From Actinomycetota bacterium (GTDB lineage: Bacteria; Actinomycetota; Acidimicrobiia; Acidimicrobiales; Aldehydirespiratoraceae), in NCBI GenBank assembly GCA_012271125.1, contig JAAXHB010000186.1, positions 1 through 5,414 on the forward strand: a stretch of 5,414 bases of DNA, read 5' to 3'. The number at the start of each line of letters is the position of its first letter. Position 1 is the first letter of the stretch. Both the position numbers and the translations under genes were made by a program. The notes beneath the pieces were generated by a model. The model had not been told where the DNA came from and did not search any database. It saw only the letters and a list, made by a program, of their open reading frames with translations. Below are positions 4,523-5,414 of this stretch, one piece after another.

Positions 4523-5414
4523 TTAGGAGTCAAACTCCAGGCGCGCCCTGTGAGGATGCAGTAGTGAGTCGTCAGCAGATGGCCCGTAAGGGTGACCTGC
4601 CACCGATGTCAACAGCGTCCGTTGCAATACGTTGCATAGCCCCAGCACAAGGCTGATGTCTTCTTGGTTGGCGATCATCGCAAACGACAAGACATCACCG
4701 TTAGGTGACTTAGCGATACCACCCAAAGCAGTGACGTCGTTGAGCGTGCCGGTTTTGGCTCGCAACTCAAGCGGGCGTGATTCGCTGGTTTCGGCTCGAC
4801 AATTTCGCAATGTTCCAGTTGACCCAGGGATTGCCAAAGCCTCAGACAACGCAGAGTCCGCACCTGCGGTTCGCAGGGTTTCGGCTATGACTCGACATGT
4901 GGAACGATTCAAAGTTGACAAGCCTGAGCCGTCAACGACTGTGAGAGTTTGGGTGGGAGTCACGTCAGCGACGTTTTGAATAAGCGCCTCGAGAGCGAAG
5001 GTGGCTTGGGTGCGCTCGGTGCCGATTTCGGACAGGTAACCGATTTCCTTGAGAAGCATTTCAGCGGTGGTGTTGTCGGATTGAGTCAGCATGCGCATGA
5101 CGATTTGAGACAGTGGCGGAGATTCGACCGATGCCAGGGTGACCGTCAGCAAATCGTCGGGAGCTTCACCGGCACCGGCCTCGCTGCGGACTGTGACGCC
5201 GCGTTCGCCTAGCAAGTCGGCGAATAATTCCGCAGCGGAGATGGCTGGGTTGTCGGCTCTGTCGTTTTCGTAGCGAAGTTCGGCTGAGGCGGAGTCGGCA
5301 AAATCGTCGAAACCGTCGTTAACAAGCAGTGCAGAAAGTGGCCCTGCCTGATTGCCGTCTATGTAGGAGTCCTTCCAGACCTGTTCGTCGCCGTGGTAAT
5401 GGTCGGCATAGTCA
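4523..5414 (-). CDS. dacB: D-alanyl-D-alanine carboxypeptidase/endopeptidase PBP4, family S13 (5' end cut by window edge)
   Basis: This is a penicillin-binding protein that trims the terminal D-Ala of peptidoglycan stem peptides and can cleave cross-links; it acts outside the cytoplasmic membrane. The frame stays open to the right edge, so 296 residues are visible and the N-terminus is lost, including the signal peptide and the SxxK box with the nucleophilic serine. Visible motifs: the family stretch AGPLSALLVNDG (23-34 of the fragment), the second active-site motif SDN (112-114; bases 5072-5080), DGSGLS (161-166) and the third motif KTG followed by Thr-Leu (220-222; bases 4748-4756). These are what S13 enzymes have, and nothing indicates inactivation. 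The TTG at 5215 is an internal Leu codon, not a start, because conserved residues continue upstream of it. It is the first visible gene of the minus-strand run; 48 bases separate it from the holin-like gene. It ends with TAA at 4523. Confidence 0.93.
   Translation of the reverse strand, partial: DYADHYHGDEQVWKDSYIDGNQAGPLSALLVNDGFDDFADSASAELRYENDRADNPAISAAELFADLLGERGVTVRSEAGAGEAPDDLLTVTLASVESPPLSQIVMRMLTQSDNTTAEMLLKEIGYLSEIGTERTQATFALEALIQNVADVTPTQTLTVVDGSGLSTLNRSTCRVIAETLRTAGADSALSEALAIPGSTGTLRNCRAETSESRPLELRAKTGTLNDVTALGGIAKSPNGDVLSFAMIANQEDISLVLGLCNVLQRTLLTSVAGHPYGPSADDSLLHPHRARLEFDS

Noticed and set aside
4523..5215. Treating TTG at 5215 as the dacB start
   Set aside because: The frame continues open to the window edge and encodes conserved S13 residues (AGPLSALLVNDG) upstream, so this is an internal Leu codon.

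Overview
The window reads as chromosomal DNA from an actinobacterium. The clearest marker is an ARC/Mpa-type proteasomal AAA+ ATPase, the unfoldase of the Pup-proteasome system. The TrmI tRNA methyltransferase and the small ferredoxin beside it are neighbours that recur around this ATPase in actinobacteria. The moderate GC content, the style of the ferredoxin and the small membrane proteins suggest Acidimicrobiia, but this is an inference from recall, not a placement.

Layout. Seven of the eight genes are on the minus strand; only the ferredoxin is on the plus strand. Reading the minus strand from the right edge, the genes are: the C-terminal part of a PBP4-type D-Ala-D-Ala carboxypeptidase (dacB, cut at its 5' end); a two-helix holin-like membrane protein; a single-helix 74-residue protein; a third small, probably membrane-attached protein; trmI (GTG start); and a secreted MarP-like trypsin-fold protease. 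The protease meets the plus-strand ferredoxin tail to tail, with both stop codons sharing one CTAG. The ferredoxin diverges from the ATPase gene, which starts with GTG at 1337 and runs off the left edge after 445 residues. Probable downstream partners (dop, pup, proteasome subunits) would lie outside the window.

How the genes may work together. The right half has an envelope theme: peptidoglycan trimming by DacB, three small membrane proteins and an exported protease. The left half belongs to the proteasome neighbourhood (ATPase, ferredoxin, TrmI). The minus-strand genes from dacB to the protease are close enough (gaps of 5 to about 50 bases) to be one or two transcription units. The 51-base gap before trmI is almost wholly made of short repeats, which may mark an internal promoter.

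Notable signals. A perfect TATAAT overlaps the first possible ferredoxin ATG and points to a leaderless transcript starting at the second ATG. A hairpin sits directly after the ferredoxin stop, inside the 3' end of the convergent protease gene. Three 10-base-phased repeats lie just upstream of trmI. An imperfect tandem duplication spans the stop codon of the gene before trmI. I found no mobile element, CRISPR array, tRNA or rRNA. The window looks like ordinary core chromosome with a few regulatory curiosities, not a new defence or mobile system.
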